Positions 9,103 to 18,461 are shown, counted from the stretch's first letter. The stretch: 64,000 nucleotides of DNA from Pseudomonas fluorescens (GCF_019212185.1 NZ_CP078138.1:3082501-3146500), one strand, 5' to 3'. Translations and numbers: made by a program. Notes: generated from the letters alone by a model not told the origin.

Positions 9103-11487
9103 ATGGCGACCTATACGAAGAAAGAACTGCTGGAATGGCTGGCAATCAAGCCTCGGACTGAAGGCTGGGGAGCGGTGGTCTCTTACAATCGCAATAAATG
9201 CAATCAATTGCTGGCGCAGGACTATATCAATAAGTTTACTTCCGACAGTTATATGGACCCGATCAACAAACCGGTGCCCACCGGCGATGCCAACTGGGAG
9301 CACCTGATCGATTGGGTCACGGATTGGCCGCGCCTGTCCTTTGAAGACAGTTCAAAGACCGCGGGCGGGGAAGTGCGCATGACGATGGCGGTCGTGGGCG
9401 GCGGCCAAGTGGCTATTGACAACGCGCTGGGCCATAAACGGGCTATTGCGATCAAGTCGCTGGATGCACTCGACCATCCCGAGTTGATTGCTGAAGAAGT
9501 GGCGCTTTCAAAAACCAGTGGCACGGTAGGCAAGGACACAGGCGAAGTCGTGTTGGACCTGGGCGATCCGGTAACAGCAAAGGGCAACTGGGAGTTGAGT
9601 TTTGCCAATACCCTGCATGAGCGGCGGCAAGGGGGGGCTTTCTTTAAAAAATACTATAGAGAAGCTGACCGGGAAAAACGGCTTTTCCGACTTGGCAAGA
9701 TTGCTTATACCGATCAACAGTATTTGAAGCCGCAGTCTTTCATATTGCGGACCCTAACGGCACCGGGGGCTGCGTCACGGGGTTCCAGCAACTTTGGTGA
9801 TGGGGTGGTGGAGCTGTTTGTTCGTATGGAGGGGGACGCAGAGGGTGGGATGCCACCCAGGGATGACTGGAAGAGTCTTATTCCGGATGATGGGGCAGGA
9901 GGGTATGACTGTGCTCTTTTACTCAGTAATAAATTACTGATGGAGAAGATTATTTACGCTGGGGTCCGTAGATCAGCGAACCCGATGCCGGCAGGTTCCG
10001 ATTTTCTTCAGAGTGACACGTATTCACCAGGCTTTATCAAGTTGACCGCGAAGCCAGGGTTGTCCTTTATTCGCGTGCCCGGCGGGTTGTATGTTGGCGA
10101 AGACTATACTATTCAGGCCAATCCCGTTAATCCTGATCTTTTAATTGCATCAGTCAATCCATTGAGTGTTCGAACGTCTGCACATGAGGCAGAAAATGAA
10201 TGCATTTTGCTAGAGTTTGCCGGTCGTGGACGTGATGTCAATCAATACCAGTATGTGCTCCGGAATATTGGAGGTTCGGGACCGCACCCGCAGAATGTTA
10301 TTTTGCATTGGCGATATAAAACAAATATCAAGATAGGCATTAATCAACAGTCAGGTGCACTTGCGTTTGAACAGGCTGGGGAGCCTGAAGCTGATGCTGG
10401 CGTAGAAAATGCGGGCGTTACAGATGCCCGAGTTGTGCGGGAATTTGTGGCTATTAATAATGTAATTCGGCAAAGTATTTTGTTTGGTCTAAGACACCCA
10501 ATACAAAGTGTGTTTTTTGCGTTAAAAGATATCGATGTATTTGTACTGAACAGCATTTTATTCAGTAACCACGAGTTGGTAAAACCCAAGGAAGTGAAAG
10601 TGCCGGGCGACCTTGCGCTATTCGGCCAAATCAGCTCTCCCTTCGCCATCACCCCCCAAGACCACCTGATGGGTCACGGCGCAACCCATACATTCAAAGT
10701 CGCACCCGAGTTCACCGGCACCGTGAAATGGAGCGTCAACGCCGTTCCTGGCAGCAAAGGCAGCTTCGGAGCGATCAACCCGGACACCGGCGTCTATACA
10801 TCGCCGGCAATCGGCGCGATCGACGGCACTTTCGTGCGGGCCATTGTCACCGCCACCGATACGGCTTCCACATTCAGCAGTTCGAGCCTGGTGACGGTGG
10901 TTGTGCGCGATATTACCGTTAACCCGGTGGTGCAAATCTGCAACGCTTCCCCGGCTTCCGGAGCACCCATCACCCGGAGTCTGTCGGCCAATACCTTGGG
11001 CGAAGGTATTCTGGAATGGCGGGTCAAGAAAGGCGACGGCAGCATTCCGCTGCGGGCCGAGCCGGACGGCAAGAACACCTACACCGCCGGCCCGAAAAAC
11101 AATGACGTTGACGGCACCTTTACGGTAGATGAAATCGAGGTGAAAAACGTCGCGACGGGTAAAACACAGACGGCCTATGTGGTGGTTAACCATTTTCCGC
11201 AGGATTTGAAAATGGTCGTCGATCTGGAGCAATCCTCGTTCCCTGCCGGCAAGGCCAAACTGAAAGTCACAGACAATCGTGATCGCCCGGTGACGGCTGA
11301 ATTGGAAGTTGTCGCCGGCAACGGCAGTGTCGATAGTAGTTCAGGCATGTACACCAGTGATCCTTCTTCACCGCATCGATTTGCCTTGGTCAAGGCCACT
11401 CGAGACGACGACGACTGCTGGATTCTCCTGACCTATCCGTTGATCGAACTTCCTGATAAACCGGTTGATAATCTTTCTGACTATTGA
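9103..11487 (+). CDS. possible TULIP/P47-like protein with Ig-like domains, tandem paralog 1
   Basis: 794 residues from the ATG at 9103 (GAGGG seven bases upstream). The N-terminal half is homologous to the next gene: both have a GWGAxxxxNRxxxNxxLxQxxIxK start, PRLSFE near residue 80, and GMPPxxxxxxLIPDD near residue 260. That first motif resembles the opening of clostridial P-47/OrfX2-type TULIP proteins (GW, N, L, QYI), which serve beside botulinum-like toxins; I hold this only moderately. Residues about 515-700 form two bacterial Ig-like domains (TVKWSVNAVPGSKGSFGAIN, then DGTFVRAIVTAT). A low-GC stretch at about 9.6-10.6 kb suggests mosaic origin. No signal peptide. The gene lies between the Ig-repeat gene and its paralog in one apparent operon. 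Confidence 0.65.
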   Translation: MATYTKKELLEWLAIKPRTEGWGAVVSYNRNKCNQLLAQDYINKFTSDSYMDPINKPVPTGDANWEHLIDWVTDWPRLSFEDSSKTAGGEVRMTMAVVGGGQVAIDNALGHKRAIAIKSLDALDHPELIAEEVALSKTSGTVGKDTGEVVLDLGDPVTAKGNWELSFANTLHERRQGGAFFKKYYREADREKRLFRLGKIAYTDQQYLKPQSFILRTLTAPGAASRGSSNFGDGVVELFVRMEGDAEGGMPPRDDWKSLIPDDGAGGYDCALLLSNKLLMEKIIYAGVRRSANPMPAGSDFLQSDTYSPGFIKLTAKPGLSFIRVPGGLYVGEDYTIQANPVNPDLLIASVNPLSVRTSAHEAENECILLEFAGRGRDVNQYQYVLRNIGGSGPHPQNVILHWRYKTNIKIGINQQSGALAFEQAGEPEADAGVENAGVTDARVVREFVAINNVIRQSILFGLRHPIQSVFFALKDIDVFVLNSILFSNHELVKPKEVKVPGDLALFGQISSPFAITPQDHLMGHGATHTFKVAPEFTGTVKWSVNAVPGSKGSFGAINPDTGVYTSPAIGAIDGTFVRAIVTATDTASTFSSSSLVTVVVRDITVNPVVQICNASPASGAPITRSLSANTLGEGILEWRVKKGDGSIPLRAEPDGKNTYTAGPKNNDVDGTFTVDEIEVKNVATGKTQTAYVVVNHFPQDLKMVVDLEQSSFPAGKAKLKVTDNRDRPVTAELEVVAGNGSVDSSSGMYTSDPSSPHRFALVKATRDDDDCWILLTYPLIELPDKPVDNLSDY

Positions 11488-11547
11488 GCGGCGGAACAGT
11501 TTGTTCTGCAGCAACATCGATATTGCTATTATTTTTGGAGAACTATC

Positions 11548-14436
11548 ATGGCAGGCAATTCGCGCGCCTCTATTCTTGAAAAAATGAAAGCTGGTTCGAT
11601 CACCCGTGGTTGGGGTGCAATTACCGTGTTCAACAGGACCCGACTGAACCGGATTCTTTTACAGCAGTGGATCGACAAGTATGACGGCAACGCGTATATG
11701 CCGCCTTTCTCGGGTACTGCCTTTACCCATGATGATAAAACTGAATATGCAGAGCTGTTCGACATTGTGTTGGGGGCGCCGCGACTTTCATTTGAAAGTG
11801 CCGATTTCAATAATTCGGCCGCCACGCTGACACTGAGTATTCTGTCCGGCACCTATACGTCGTACAGCACCGCTAACGCAATGACCACGCTGCTCAAATC
11901 ATTTCCGATTACCGAGGCAATGAATTACACGGTAAAGGTTGAGGTTGATTTGGCGGTGGCAACCGGTGAAGTCGATTATTTGGGCCGAGTCATTCTCGAT
12001 TTGTCCCGCGGGACAAAATTCGAGTGCGACCTGGCCGAATCCAGTGAAGCGCGACGGGCGCTCGGCAGGTATTTCGATGAACGCTTCAGAGCCCTTGATG
12101 CCCATCGACGGCAGTTCGTACTGGGATTGCTCGATCTCAACGGATACAACCCGCTGACGCCGAAGCGCTTCGAAATTCGTACTCAGGCCGCTCCGGGTGG
12201 CAATGACGTGAAATCCTCGACCTATCAGGACGGTGCGGTGGTGGTGTTCATCCAGGTCAAGGCCAGCGAGTTCGGGGGCGGCATGCCGCCCCCGGACTTC
12301 CCGTACCTGATCCCCGACGATCAGGACGCCCAGGGCGACATGTATTCGGCGACGGTGATTGTGGCCAAGGAGTTTGCTGCCCACGCCGACGAGGACAAGT
12401 TGGCGCTGATTTCCAGTCTGCTGTTTCCCGGCGAACAAAACGTATTCATCGAACGGGACCGGGATACACCGAATGACCTGGCGATTTTTGGCAACATTGA
12501 CCCGTCCCGCACGGCGATTACCATCGACCCGCCGTTGCAGAGCCTGCAGGCTGGCAGCAGCCCCTTTCAATACCGCGCCCTTCGCGATGGCAAGCCGCTC
12601 AGTGGTGTGACCTGGAGCCTGCGCAGCCTGAACACCAATGGTTCTGCCGGGGAGATCGGGCGAACCAACGGGTTGTACATCCCGGTGGCTTTCGACCGTC
12701 TCGGTCGGGAAACGGTGCGCAACGTCATTACGGCGTCCTACACCGACCCGGCTACCGGCGTGCAGCATCGGGTCTCGGCCTTGCTGCTGGTGGTGACGGA
12801 GCCGATGTCGATTTCGCCGAGGTTCGTACCGATGTATTTACGCGGCACTCAGCAGCCGGTCACCCTGGTTGCTTCCACGGTGAGGGACGCCGCGTTGACC
12901 TGGAGTCAGCCTCAGCATGGCTCGTTGGTTGCCAGCGGTAATTCCGCTACCTATACGCCACCCGCACAGCCGTTGGCCGAGGACATCGTCGTGCAGCACA
13001 TCGAGGCGCGAAATGGTGCAACCGGTGAGACGGTCAAGGCTTCGGTACTGTTGCTTAAATACGCCGTCGACTTTGATGTCACTCCAGGCTTTACACGGGG
13101 GCTCAACCGTTCGGCAACAATCCAGTTGGTGGAGAACGCCAGGCAACCCTCGCTCAAGCGTCGTTGGACGGTGTATGGCGAAGGGGCGGTGTCGGACGCC
13201 GGGTTGTATACCGCGCCTGCCACGTTCACTCACCCGGTGGCCGTTGTCGTCTGCGAACTGCTCGATACCGCGGGTCTGGTGCAGTATTACGGCTACAGCA
13301 TCGTCGAATTGACCAATAGCCGCACAGAGGAGAGCTGGACGGGTCTGAAGACATTCAACATCAGGAAGATTGTCGACTCTGCCTATTCCAATGGCATGCA
13401 GCAGATGTCGGTGAAAATTCTCGTTGAAACATCGCCGGTGAGCGGAACTGTCTATGAATTGAACGAGGACGAAAAGGCCAGCATGAAGCTGGTGACCAAG
13501 GGTAACCGGGACGAATTGCCCTTCCTGGGGGTGGGTGAAGAAGGGATCGAAGCCGGCAGCCCGATCGTCTGGGCGACCAGTCTGGAGAGGAATCGATTCA
13601 TCATGAGTTCGGCACCTCAATCCCAGGATGTGACACCGCCGGACAACGTGCTGGTTACGGATCTTGATCTATACGTGCATGTCCGGGGTCCAAGTCCGAC
13701 TCAAGCGCCACCGATCGAACGATTCGTGGCGTCATTCACCGGCAGTAACGATCAGGGCACTTTTTATTCGGACCTTCATCCCAGCGAAAACAACAACGAC
13801 GACGAGGGGCACGTGACGCTCAAGCCCGTAGTGCCGCCGGTGAAAGTGGCGAGCGATTACACCTTCAGGGACGACCGCGTGGCCGGGGGGGGCAAAGAGG
13901 GGCAAGGACGCCCCACCGGCCCTGGATGGGATCCGCTGCCAGCGGGCGAAAACGATTTCGACTACTTCCTCAAGACCACCGATTACTGGCGTGTGGGTTA
14001 TAAACGCGAAGGCGCCCGGGACTTATTGTTTACCCGTTGTAATTTTGAAGGGCATCAGTCGCTGGTGCAGTGGGAAAGCGGGTACGGCAACGAGACAATG
14101 TTCAGTTATACCGGTTATGCGTTCCATACTTTTCCTCCCCAGCAGGAAAACAAACCAGAAAATCGCGTTATTTCGTTCGACGATATTCTTGGAAAGAGAG
14201 CGGTGCCTGTATTGAAGCCGGTTTATGAGAATGCAGAAGATCCGGTCTCCGGCCAGCTCATGCTGACATTGACGCGCGTTGATGATTTGCGTCGTTCGAC
14301 GGCAACGGACTTGCTGGCGTTGAATGATATTTCGATAGTTGCAGCCTTGTTGGATCTGGAAGGCAATCGTCATCGGTTGAGCTTCAGGGTCGCGCCTGAT
14401 AATCGTAATAAGTTGTTGTTGAATGTACTGACTTAA
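11548..14436 (+). CDS. possible TULIP/P47-like protein with Ig-like domains, tandem paralog 2
   Basis: 962 residues; the ATG at 11548 has GGAG six to nine bases upstream. The N-terminal region (GWGAITVFNRTRLNRILLQQ, APRLSFE, GGGMPPPDFPYLIPDD) matches the preceding gene, showing tandem duplication. Residues about 320-590 carry Ig-like units: VTWSLRS, LTWSQPQHGSL, RRWTVYGEG, each followed by an SDAGLYTAPA-like turn. The last roughly 370 residues (from EESWTGLKTFNIRK) are absent from paralog 1 and hold a GWDPLP segment and a charged DDEGH loop; I do not recognise them. No signal peptide. It ends 90 bases before the right RHS gene, so co-expression is likely. A TULIP fold would suggest a lipid- or protein-binding helper of the toxin; this is inference. 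Confidence 0.65.
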   Translation: MAGNSRASILEKMKAGSITRGWGAITVFNRTRLNRILLQQWIDKYDGNAYMPPFSGTAFTHDDKTEYAELFDIVLGAPRLSFESADFNNSAATLTLSILSGTYTSYSTANAMTTLLKSFPITEAMNYTVKVEVDLAVATGEVDYLGRVILDLSRGTKFECDLAESSEARRALGRYFDERFRALDAHRRQFVLGLLDLNGYNPLTPKRFEIRTQAAPGGNDVKSSTYQDGAVVVFIQVKASEFGGGMPPPDFPYLIPDDQDAQGDMYSATVIVAKEFAAHADEDKLALISSLLFPGEQNVFIERDRDTPNDLAIFGNIDPSRTAITIDPPLQSLQAGSSPFQYRALRDGKPLSGVTWSLRSLNTNGSAGEIGRTNGLYIPVAFDRLGRETVRNVITASYTDPATGVQHRVSALLLVVTEPMSISPRFVPMYLRGTQQPVTLVASTVRDAALTWSQPQHGSLVASGNSATYTPPAQPLAEDIVVQHIEARNGATGETVKASVLLLKYAVDFDVTPGFTRGLNRSATIQLVENARQPSLKRRWTVYGEGAVSDAGLYTAPATFTHPVAVVVCELLDTAGLVQYYGYSIVELTNSRTEESWTGLKTFNIRKIVDSAYSNGMQQMSVKILVETSPVSGTVYELNEDEKASMKLVTKGNRDELPFLGVGEEGIEAGSPIVWATSLERNRFIMSSAPQSQDVTPPDNVLVTDLDLYVHVRGPSPTQAPPIERFVASFTGSNDQGTFYSDLHPSENNNDDEGHVTLKPVVPPVKVASDYTFRDDRVAGGGKEGQGRPTGPGWDPLPAGENDFDYFLKTTDYWRVGYKREGARDLLFTRCNFEGHQSLVQWESGYGNETMFSYTGYAFHTFPPQQENKPENRVISFDDILGKRAVPVLKPVYENAEDPVSGQLMLTLTRVDDLRRSTATDLLALNDISIVAALLDLEGNRHRLSFRVAPDNRNKLLLNVLT

Positions 14437-14526
14437 TAGCAAGCGGCCGTGTGCGATGACTTCCTGTATCGCGCACGGCATCTTTTGAAAATGTGTTAAC
14501 TATTCCACGTGTGAACGGTGATTTTC

Positions 14527-17500
14527 ATGGCTGCGTCCACTGCTGTGCATTCCAATGCTTTCAACTTCCTCAGTTTCGTACAACCCGGGGTTGATCCACG
14601 CACCGGGCAATATACGGTCAACTTGTCTTTACCCGAAATAAAATGCAACGACCTCAGCGGCCCGGTGTTGCCCTTGAAACTGGGCTTCAACCCCCTCAAT
14701 ACCTTGAACACCGGCTTCGGTCTCGGTTGGGAACTCCAGCTCTCGCAATACGACCCCGGCACCCAAGTCCTGGCATTGTCCAGCGGCGAGACCTTCAAGG
14801 TCACCAACATGGTCGGTAACCGCCTGGAGATGCAAGAGCAGAAAATTAAAAGTTTCTTCTTTTACGAGGACGCCCCAGGGCTGTATCGGGTGGTGCACAA
14901 GTCCGGCATGACCGAAATGCTGCGGCTCGAGGGTCGCCTGGCGCTGCCTGAAACCCTTTACAGCGCCGAAGGCTACAAGATCAATCTGGCGTACCTGCCT
15001 TACGGCTCCGGCCTGCGCCGCTTGCACACCGTCACCGACGGCCAGGGCGTGGTGCTTGTGCAAGTCAATCTGCCGCAACCCGGTCACAGCGAAATCGAAT
15101 TGCTTCTGCGCCCAGACGGCACCCCCGGCGGCGCGGCGGCCCGCTTCGTGATGAAGCTGCGTAACAGCGGGCCGGGCGACGAAGTGTATGAAGTGGTGTT
15201 GCCCACCGAAGAACAGGCGTCCTGGCGCTTCAAGTATCAAACCGAGAAAGGCTTGCATTGCATCACCGAGGTGTGGACCCCAGTCGGCGGCCACGAAATC
15301 ATCGAGTACGCCGGCAACGGCCATGGTTTTCCGGGTAATGCGCGGGCGCCGTTGCCGAGGGTCTTCAAACATTCGATTCACCCCGGCTTTGGCCAGCCGA
15401 CGCAGGAAGTGCACTACAGCTACGACAACAGCAACCTGCCGGGCAGCAGCTTCAACTTCATCGGCAACGGCTCCAGCATCAGTTGGACCGACGACGGCCT
15501 GGACAACCTCTACAAGATCACCGAGCGTTATCGCTACGGCACCACCGAAACCCACTACGCCGGCGGTGTGGCGGTGCGCAGCATCGAGCGCACCTTCAAC
15601 CGCTTTCACCTGCTGACCGAGGAAAAGACCACCCAGGGTGACAAGGTGCATCAGGTGTTCACCACCTACTACGCCGATGACAATCTTGACGCGCCATTCA
15701 GCAACCAAAGCCCGCAGTGCCAGTTGGCCAAAATCGTGGAAACCCGCTGGAGTGTTGGCAGCACTGCGCGCTCGGAAAAGGTGCTGACCAGTTTCGACAC
15801 CCACGGCAACCTTACCGAGCAGGTGCAGGCCAACGGCATCAAGGAAACCTACAGCTACTTCCCAGTTGGCGGAGTGCCCGGTGAATGCCCGCCCGACCCG
15901 GGCGGTTTCGTGCGGTCGCTGCGAGAGAAAACCGTGACCCCGGCCACTGGACAACAAGCCGGTGCACCGGTGTTGCGCACCCGTCACCGTTACGCCCTGA
16001 TGCCACCGCTCAGGGGCTCTGTCAGCAACGACTGGCTGGTGCTGACCGAAGAGGCTCTGTATCAGGTCAACGGCAACCGGCAGAAGTTGCTGCAACAGCT
16101 GAAGTCCCAGACCTCCAACCGGCAGGAGGTGCTGCAACAACGGGTCGACCGGATCTTCAATCAGGAGGAGTTGCTGCAACAGCTGGTCTACCAGACCTTC
16201 AACCAGCCCGACAATCCGTTACTGCATGGTCGGCGCCAGCAGCAGGCCCTGACCCTCAACGGTCTGACTACCACTACCGACTACGCCTACGCAAAACTCA
16301 ACAGCACCTTTGTGGGCGAAACCGTGTTGCAGACCACCGAGACCCTGACCGGTTTTGACCATGGCGTGGGCGGTAAACACACCCGCAAGATTGTCAACAG
16401 CGAAGATTCGTTGTTACACGGCCAGCCCTTGCTGACCCGCGACGACAACGGCGTGCAGATCCGCTACACCTATGATCGCTTGCACCGGGTGCTGAGCGAA
16501 ACCGTGGCCCCTGGCGATGCCCTGTATGAAGGCGCCCGCAACTACCGCTACACCTTGACCAATGCCGACGGGCAACAGGCCAGCCAGATCGCCATCGACG
16601 TCAAGGGCGTGCAGACCCGCACCCTGTTCGACGGCCTTAACCGGGCGATCCAGGAGCAGCGCCAGGACACCGACAACCGCAGCGGCGTCCAGGCCGAAGC
16701 GTTTCGAGATACCTACTCCGCACGCTACAACGCCCTCGGCCAATTGGAGGAGGAAACCGAACTCGACTGGTGCAGTGCGCAGGCCCGCGACGATCTGATC
16801 CTGACCAGTCGCTACACCTACGACCAGTGGGGCGAGCAGTGCAGCGTGCTGCGCCCGGACGGTGTGCTCGAACACGAAGTCACCGACCCGGTCAAGCAAG
16901 TGACCACCACTTGGATCGAGGGCATGGGCAAGACTGTCACGCTGAACAACCTGTTCGAGAAGCCCGACTGGGTCAAGCGTTATGCCTTGGGTGATGACCC
17001 GAACGACCCGCGCGTCGAGCCACTGAGCGAACATCATCACCGCTACGACGGCCTCGGGCGCAGCACCGAAGAAACCGATGCCCTGAGCCGTACTACCCGT
17101 TATATCTACGATGCATTCGACCGGATGGTCAAAAGCACTTTGCCGGACGACGCGGTGGTGGAACGGCGTTATGCGCCACATAGCAGCGAGGACCTGCCTA
17201 TCTGGATTGGCGTGAATGGCAAGGAGCTGGGCCAACAGCAGTTTGACGGTCTCGATCGCATGATTGAATCGATCACCGGCGGTCGCGTGACCACCTATGA
17301 TTTCAATCCCGGGCTGACTCAACCTTACAAGGTCACCCGGCCCTCGAAGGAAGAGGTCGACTACACCTACTTGCCTGTTCTCGGTGAAGACCCGCTGGAG
17401 CGCTCCGCCAAGAACGGCGTCAAGGCTGAATTCAACTACGATGGGCAGAATGCCCGACTCAAGAGCTGTCAGGAAAACGGCCTGGCCCTTTCACGCGACT

Positions 17501-18459
17501 ATTTTTCGACCGGGGAAATCAAGAGTGAAACCCGAACGGAAGCCGGCGGTGAAAGCTTCAGTATGTTCTATCACTACAGCCGCCAGGCCCGTTTGTTGAA
17601 GTACACCGATGTGCTGAACCAGGTTCAGCACCATGACTATGACAAGTCCACCGGCCTGCTTAAAAGTACGACGCTCGGCACCACCGTAGCCACCTTCACC
17701 TATAACGCCCAGGGACAAACCGAAACCATTCAAACCACCGACGGCGCGCAATCCCTGAAGATCAAGCTGACTTACGACGACCTCGGTCGCGAGGTATTGC
17801 GCGAGTTCGACTTTGGTGTGGCTCCGGCTCAGCAGTTGACCCAGGTCTATAACGCAGTTGACGGCTTGGTCGAGCGCATTCTGGAAGAGCAGGGCACAGG
17901 GGAAGTGCTGCGCCACGAGAGGTACGAATATGACGTTCGTGGGCGTCTTGAGTTGTACGAGTGCAGTGGAACTCAGCCACCGGTGGACCCTTATGGCAAG
18001 CCGATCGAACTGCAGCTTTTCATGTTCGATGAGATCGACAACATCGTGCTGGTGAAAACCTGGTCACCTGATAGCGATAATACTGCGGACTATGCATACG
18101 AAAACGAAAAAGACCCTGCCCAGTTAACGTCCGTGACCAACGATCATCCCGATTACCAGCCCCAGGTCATCGAGCTGCTATACAACGATAATGGCGAGTT
18201 GATCCGCGATGAAGAGGGGCGAACGCTCGGCTATGACATCCACGGTCGCTTGGAAACCATCAGTGCCTTAACCGATGAAGCACCTGACACCCATCTCTAC
18301 GACCCGCTGGATATCCTTGCCAAAAAGAACGACGAGCAGCGCTTCTACCAGGATGGTCAGTTGAGCAACCTGATTCAGGGTGCCAATAGCAGCACTTTCA
18401 TGCGTGGCAACAGCGAGGTGCTCGCAGAGCGCAAAGGCGGTGCTAACCCAAAGTCCTGA
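14527..18459 (+). CDS. RHS-repeat protein, main part (right copy, frame interrupted before the core)
   Basis: 1310 residues from the ATG at 14527 (MAASTAVHSNAFNF). The N-terminal domain (GVDPRTGQYTV, LPLKLGFNPLNT, GFGLGWELQLSQY) is that of pseudomonad TccC/RHS-like proteins. Residues about 600-1300 are YD repeats (YDGLGR, YDDLGR, YEYDVRGR). The frame stops at 18457-18459, just where RHS proteins continue into the core. The -1 frame continues exactly into the next gene across CCCAAAG at 18447-18453, and a fused product would be about 1606 residues. RHS proteins build a hollow shell that encloses and releases a C-terminal toxin. No good ribosome site is seen. The gene may be a one-base-deletion pseudogene, a coupled pair, or frameshift-expressed. 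Confidence 0.8.
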   Translation: MAASTAVHSNAFNFLSFVQPGVDPRTGQYTVNLSLPEIKCNDLSGPVLPLKLGFNPLNTLNTGFGLGWELQLSQYDPGTQVLALSSGETFKVTNMVGNRLEMQEQKIKSFFFYEDAPGLYRVVHKSGMTEMLRLEGRLALPETLYSAEGYKINLAYLPYGSGLRRLHTVTDGQGVVLVQVNLPQPGHSEIELLLRPDGTPGGAAARFVMKLRNSGPGDEVYEVVLPTEEQASWRFKYQTEKGLHCITEVWTPVGGHEIIEYAGNGHGFPGNARAPLPRVFKHSIHPGFGQPTQEVHYSYDNSNLPGSSFNFIGNGSSISWTDDGLDNLYKITERYRYGTTETHYAGGVAVRSIERTFNRFHLLTEEKTTQGDKVHQVFTTYYADDNLDAPFSNQSPQCQLAKIVETRWSVGSTARSEKVLTSFDTHGNLTEQVQANGIKETYSYFPVGGVPGECPPDPGGFVRSLREKTVTPATGQQAGAPVLRTRHRYALMPPLRGSVSNDWLVLTEEALYQVNGNRQKLLQQLKSQTSNRQEVLQQRVDRIFNQEELLQQLVYQTFNQPDNPLLHGRRQQQALTLNGLTTTTDYAYAKLNSTFVGETVLQTTETLTGFDHGVGGKHTRKIVNSEDSLLHGQPLLTRDDNGVQIRYTYDRLHRVLSETVAPGDALYEGARNYRYTLTNADGQQASQIAIDVKGVQTRTLFDGLNRAIQEQRQDTDNRSGVQAEAFRDTYSARYNALGQLEEETELDWCSAQARDDLILTSRYTYDQWGEQCSVLRPDGVLEHEVTDPVKQVTTTWIEGMGKTVTLNNLFEKPDWVKRYALGDDPNDPRVEPLSEHHHRYDGLGRSTEETDALSRTTRYIYDAFDRMVKSTLPDDAVVERRYAPHSSEDLPIWIGVNGKELGQQQFDGLDRMIESITGGRVTTYDFNPGLTQPYKVTRPSKEEVDYTYLPVLGEDPLERSAKNGVKAEFNYDGQNARLKSCQENGLALSRDYFSTGEIKSETRTEAGGESFSMFYHYSRQARLLKYTDVLNQVQHHDYDKSTGLLKSTTLGTTVATFTYNAQGQTETIQTTDGAQSLKIKLTYDDLGREVLREFDFGVAPAQQLTQVYNAVDGLVERILEEQGTGEVLRHERYEYDVRGRLELYECSGTQPPVDPYGKPIELQLFMFDEIDNIVLVKTWSPDSDNTADYAYENEKDPAQLTSVTNDHPDYQPQVIELLYNDNGELIRDEEGRTLGYDIHGRLETISALTDEAPDTHLYDPLDILAKKNDEQRFYQDGQLSNLIQGANSSTFMRGNSEVLAERKGGANPKS
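14533..17090 (+). repeat. right arm of a 2.5-kb inverted repeat (RHS 5' region)
   Basis: This arm is nearly identical to the complement of 3385-5864. It covers the N-terminal domain and the first YD repeats of the right RHS gene. Similarity drops sharply after CCCTGAGCCG at 17090, where the two genes diverge. Such identity at divergent tips suggests gene conversion or recent duplication. Confidence 0.85.
16075..16200 (+). repeat. three tandem 42-bp units inside the right RHS gene
   Basis: The in-frame stretch encodes three 14-residue units: NRQKLLQQLKSQTS, NRQEVLQQRVDRIF and NQEELLQQLVYQTF, followed by NQPD. The left RHS copy has only one unit (NREELLQKLAYQTF). Each unit is a glutamine/leucine-rich amphipathic helix-like segment. 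Diverged units indicate an old expansion. Confidence 0.9.
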
Positions 18460-18461
18460 TG
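18447..18461 (+). other. possible -1 ribosomal frameshift site / overlapping stop-start in the right RHS gene
   Basis: Zero-frame codons AAC CCA AAG TCC TGA contain the heptamer C-CCA-AAG (18447-18453), which has the X-XXY-YYZ form of -1 slippery sites. A -1 slip yields GTC CTG ATG CAG, joining the downstream core frame. The stop also overlaps the next ATG (TGATG at 18457-18461), allowing coupled re-initiation. A plain one-base deletion in an A run explains it equally well. Confidence 0.4.

Noticed and set aside
14629..16179. A 516-codon open frame antisense to the right RHS gene
   Set aside because: It is the shadow of the GC-rich RHS frame; the same shadow appears in the left copy, and its composition (Val/Gly/His-rich) is not that of a real protein.
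16075..16200. A CRISPR-like array from the regular 42-bp repeats
   Set aside because: The units are contiguous, in frame and without spacers; they are protein-coding tandem repeats.
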